From Perkinsus olseni (Eukaryota; Perkinsozoa; Perkinsida), in assembly GCA_013115125.1 (NCBI GenBank), contig JABANN010000367.1, positions 1 through 34,870 on the forward strand: a stretch of DNA of 34,870 nucleotides, given 5' to 3'. Numbering within the stretch: position 1 is the first letter of the stretch; each line of letters begins with the position of its first letter. Positions 34,640 through 34,870 of the stretch are shown piece by piece. The position numbers and the translations under genes are program-made. The notes under the pieces were generated by a model. That model was not told the origin of the DNA. It saw only the letters and a program-made list of their open reading frames with translations, and did not search any database.

Positions 34640-34870
34640 TCATGTTAACACTTCCAACCACGTCGGTCGTATCATCAATCGATGGACCGTTCCCTGTAGT
34701 TGTGAATAGATGTCGAGCCTAAAAGACGCCTTTCCCATTGGGTCTAGTAGAGGAAGGGGTCCGTCGAAGTAACCGAGTCGAAGCTGCCGCAGTTTATCGC
34801 TGACAGTGGGTACCCTTCTTGGACTTAGGATCCACTGTGTGGTCACCCTCGTACTCGCTAACACTACTCT
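34640..34870 (-). CDS. Partial unknown ORF, open at the right edge
   Basis: On the minus strand the frame is open from the window edge to a stop at 34640-34642 (about 76 codons). It reads like protein, with a Leu-Arg-Gln-Leu-Arg-Leu-Gly stretch and a Gly-Pro-Leu-Pro-Leu-Leu-Asp-Pro stretch. No start codon is visible, so it would be a last exon. The family is unrecognised and a chance ORF cannot be excluded. Confidence 0.3.
   Translation of the reverse strand, partial: RVVLASTRVTTQWILSPRRVPTVSDKLRQLRLGYFDGPLPLLDPMGKASFRLDIYSQLQGTVHRLMIRPTWLEVLT

Overview
The window looks like nuclear DNA of an intron-rich alveolate-type protist. Nine host genes can be rebuilt across many very short spliceosomal introns (mostly 42-57 nt, GT-AG, acceptor usually followed by G, one likely GC-AG), and the reading frames close exactly when these are removed. 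A large apicomplexan/Slo-like RCK potassium channel, a P2A calcium pump and abundant retroelement debris fit a Perkinsus-like marine parasite. The organism name is inference; the intron style and gene content are seen directly.

Layout. 1-2760: an LTR retrotransposon on the minus strand, with an open Gag frame running off the left edge and a primer-binding-site candidate. 2754-3763: an unknown mitochondrial-type membrane protein. 3906-6578: a 17-exon sulfoacetaldehyde acetyltransferase (Xsc), a taurine/sulfonate enzyme known mainly from bacteria. 6579-8900: an ill-resolved stretch with coding-like pieces and two inverted copies of a repeat built from ~15-bp modules. 9063-10748: a decayed retroelement pol fragment. 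10733-16762 (minus): a 1,762-residue RCK potassium channel. It is head-to-head, 240 bp apart, with a SERCA-type Ca2+-ATPase at 17003-20828. 21592-25365: three tandem paralogues of an unknown secreted protein. 26478-27062: ribosomal protein eL27. 27303-29252: homogentisate 1,2-dioxygenase. 29423-30456: FAM173/ATPSCKMT-type lysine methyltransferase. 30528-32493: short/branched-chain acyl-CoA dehydrogenase. 32677-34113: an S1-like nuclear protein. 34640-34870 (minus): an edge fragment.

How the genes may work together. The channel and the pump share one intergenic region and both act on calcium physiology, so co-regulation is plausible. Xsc (sulfonate carbon), homogentisate dioxygenase (tyrosine), the acyl-CoA dehydrogenase (isoleucine/short-chain acyl-CoA) and the ATP-synthase-c methyltransferase all point to catabolism and mitochondrial metabolism of host-derived small molecules. 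The secreted paralogues look like a young, lineage-specific family of possible host-interaction proteins. Exon boundaries were derived by eye from frame, splice signals and remembered family sequences. They need transcript support.
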